A DNA stretch of 23,177 bases, from contig FR886187.1 in the NCBI GenBank assembly GCA_000436475.1, forward strand, positions 1 through 23,177. Reading direction: 5' to 3'. Both the position numbers and the translations under genes were made by a program. Under the pieces are notes generated by a model. It saw nothing but the letters and a program-made list of their open reading frames with translations. It had not been told where the DNA came from and searched no databases. Source of the DNA: Eubacterium sp. CAG:248 (GTDB lineage Bacteria; Bacillota; Clostridia; Lachnospirales; Lachnospiraceae). The stretch's first letter is position 1. Each line of letters begins with the position of its first letter. Below, piece by piece: positions 22,029 through 23,177 of the stretch.

Positions 22029-22955
22029 TTACTGGACATTATTTTTGCTTTTATTCTCCATGGCGTGAACCATATTAACTATCATTTTATGCGAAGGAAC
22101 CGGAATTCCAAGTCTGTCTCCCGCCTTAACAACTGCACCACTTATTGTATTAACCTCTGTAAGTCTTCCTGCCTTTAAGTCTGCATATATAGAAGTCCTT
22201 CCTTCTGGCGAGTTGATAGATGTATTTCTTACTCTCTCAATCATCTCATCTTCATCAAACTCAAGTCCCATAGCCTTTGCTACCTGCATTGCTTCTTTTA
22301 TAAGTGTAACTGTCATATTCCATGCATATTTATCCTCTGCGATGAAGCCGATAGGCACCTGAAGCACTCCTGTTAATGCACTAAGTGAGACATTCGTAAA
22401 AAGCTTATCCCATATAAGCTGTTGTATGTTACTGTAAATGTGTGTATCAAAACCACATCCATCAAAACATTCCTTTACTTTATCAAGCATACCCTTCTTA
22501 TCTTCTACAAGCATGCCAATGTTAGTCTTACCCTTACCGCCCCTTCTTACATATCCGTTATCAAGAATAGCTCCATTATCTTCTGTTGTTCCTATAATAA
22601 TTCTTTCCTTAGGAACGAACTCTTCAATAATATCTTCGTGTCCGGCACCATTCTGAAGAGTTAAAACATAAGTATTATCACCGATTATAGCCTTATTTTC
22701 CATAAGAGCAGCTCTAGAATATAATGCCTTGACAAATATAATAACAAGATCAACCTCACCTATTCCTTCGCTGCTAAGTAATGCCTTTGGATGGTATATG
22801 ACATCTTTATCATTCTCATATAGCTTCAATCCATCTGCATTAATCTTTTCAACAAGCTCTTCCTTCTTATCTATCATATAAACATCATTGTTTATTGAAA
22901 GATGGCCTCCATATATAGAACCCATAGCACCAGCTCCAAGTACTGCTATCTTCAT
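22029..22955 (-). CDS. Ketopantoate reductase (PanE/ApbA) family oxidoreductase
   Basis: 308 aa from the ATG at 22955, which follows GGAGG at 7 nt and begins MKIAVLGAGAMGSIYGGHL. The NADP-binding loop GAGAMG is at 7-12 and LTLQNGAGHED at 98-108. The catalytic Lys is probably K184 in IWDKLFTNVS, with Asn188 after it, and the C-terminal domain has LKAGRLTEVNTISGAVVKAGDRLGIPVPSH. PanE itself reduces ketopantoate in pantothenate synthesis, but clostridia carry several paralogs that act on other 2-oxo acids. Placement ahead of a YhcH-type gene and TRAP genes suggests reduction of an imported substrate rather than vitamin synthesis; this is inference. No panB, panC or other pantothenate gene is seen. 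Confidence 0.88.
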   Translation of the reverse strand: MKIAVLGAGAMGSIYGGHLSINNDVYMIDKKEELVEKINADGLKLYENDKDVIYHPKALLSSEGIGEVDLVIIFVKALYSRAALMENKAIIGDNTYVLTLQNGAGHEDIIEEFVPKERIIIGTTEDNGAILDNGYVRRGGKGKTNIGMLVEDKKGMLDKVKECFDGCGFDTHIYSNIQQLIWDKLFTNVSLSALTGVLQVPIGFIAEDKYAWNMTVTLIKEAMQVAKAMGLEFDEDEMIERVRNTSINSPEGRTSIYADLKAGRLTEVNTISGAVVKAGDRLGIPVPSHKMIVNMVHAMENKSKNNVQ

Positions 22956-22959
22956 AGTG

Positions 22960-23056
22960 ATCCTCCATTCTTGCGCTGCTTCTTTGCGCATCTCAAGTTT
23001 GTGCGAAGCACAAATCTTGCGTGTGAAAAATCTTATTTTTCACATTATCCTCCATT
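22960..23056 (-). repeat. 87-bp duplicated or inserted element with two hairpins
   Basis: ATCCTCCATT occurs at 22960-22969 and again at 23047-23056 (minus strand AATGGAGGAT, the ribosome binding site region). The 87-bp period between them holds two perfect hairpins: TTTGTGC-GAA-GCACAAA (22998-23014) and TGTGAAAAAT-CTT-ATTTTTCACA (23022-23044). The layout looks like a small palindromic element inserted at a start site with the ribosome binding site copied on both sides. Confidence 0.6.
22993..23043 (-). CDS. Possible 16-codon leader peptide
   Basis: GTG start 5 nt after GGAGG, 16 codons (KNKIFHTQDLCFAQT after the start residue), stop TGA. The next ATG (22991) follows one nt later and is in frame with the reductase, giving a 12-residue N-terminal extension, but the reductase has its own GGAGG before 22955. 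Both hairpins of the element lie inside this leader. Translation is possible but unproven. Confidence 0.35.
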   Translation of the reverse strand: MKNKIFHTQDLCFAQT

Positions 23057-23076
23057 TCTGAACCGTAATACTTCAT

Positions 23077-23082
23077 ATTATA
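23077..23082 (-). promoter_or_regulatory. Possible -10 box of the reductase-TRAP operon
   Basis: TATAAT on the minus strand about 20 nt before the first GGAGG. No good -35 box lies 16-18 nt upstream (TATGCT is there). AAAGTAT occurs twice, 16 bp apart, just upstream (about 23088-23108), so an activator-dependent promoter is possible. The stretch 23057-23138 otherwise shows nothing. Confidence 0.4.
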
Positions 23083-23138
23083 CAATATACTTTATATATA
23101 GCATACTTTAAAATCCAGCCGGTAATATTATCACCTGT

Positions 23139-23177
23139 TTAAAAGCCTCTATAATAATCACAGTCATCATTTTCCTC
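23139..23177 (-). CDS. Possible C-terminal end of an upstream gene (cut by the window)
   Basis: In one minus-strand frame the last 39 nt read E-E-N-D-D-C-D-Y-Y-R-G-F and stop TAA at 23139-23141, which looks like an acidic protein tail. It is too short to identify. The alternative frame gives a 20-codon ORF starting at a tandem ATG behind GAGGAAA, which is less likely. Confidence 0.3.
   Translation of the reverse strand, partial: EENDDCDYYRGF

Noticed and set aside
1..23177. CRISPR arrays, tRNA or rRNA genes, insertion sequences with transposase, phage genes
   Set aside because: None seen. The short tandem repeats listed have no spacers, and no transposase, integrase or tRNA-like cloverleaf was found by reading.

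Overview
The window looks like chromosome from a low-GC Gram-positive anaerobe, most likely a Lachnospiraceae-type Clostridium relative. The grounds are an AT-rich sequence with strong AGGAGG-type ribosome binding sites, a T-box ahead of an aspS-gatC-gatA-gatB operon, an MgtE transporter and a TRAP transporter. The family assignment is inference; no rRNA or marker gene is present. Every gene I can support lies on the minus strand, so transcription runs from high to low coordinates.

Reading in the direction of transcription: (A) 23177-18400 holds a ketopantoate-reductase-family gene, a YhcH/YiaL-family gene and the three genes of a TRAP transporter (P, Q, M), ending at a strong terminator (18421-18460). 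A small duplicated/inserted element with two hairpins and a 16-codon leader lies just ahead of the first gene. (B) 18230-16519 is a single mgtE gene with an elaborate leader: 23-bp tandem repeats touching the -35 box, a consensus promoter, a 5' stem-loop, a 34-codon upstream ORF with a good ribosome binding site, and a 15-bp long-range inverted repeat ending in a U-rich run. (C) 16510-5726 is the main point of interest: a long gene series that resembles the dlt (teichoic acid D-alanylation) system but has extra parts. It runs carrier protein, MBOAT acyltransferase, SGNH/DltD-like membrane protein, asparagine-synthetase-type amidotransferase, membrane-anchored Ig-repeat transglutaminase, Asp/Glu-racemase family enzyme, DltA-like adenylating ligase, lipoprotein, then a Dabb-domain protein and a nitroreductase. 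(D) 5668-38 is aspS-gatC-gatA-gatB behind a complete T-box leader, the set for making Asn-tRNA(Asn) (and Gln-tRNA(Gln)) by transamidation.

Best candidate for an undescribed system: region C. The DltA-like ligase keeps all adenylation motifs, but its amino-acid pocket differs from D-alanine enzymes (Lys205 where GrsA has Trp239 and DltA has Met; Gly273 where DltA has its D-Ala-selective Cys). With a racemase of the Asp/Glu family and an AsnB-type amidotransferase in the same operon, the simplest reading is a cell-surface modification pathway that loads an acidic or amidated amino acid (possibly D-Asp, D-Glu, or their amides) on a carrier protein and moves it across the membrane through the MBOAT protein. 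This is inference from residues and gene order; no search could be run.

Two regulatory elements also deserve attention: the T-box ahead of aspS-gatCAB, whose specifier region reads GGAACAC (overlapping GAA/AAC, no Asp codon there), and the mgtE leader, which does not look like the usual M-box.
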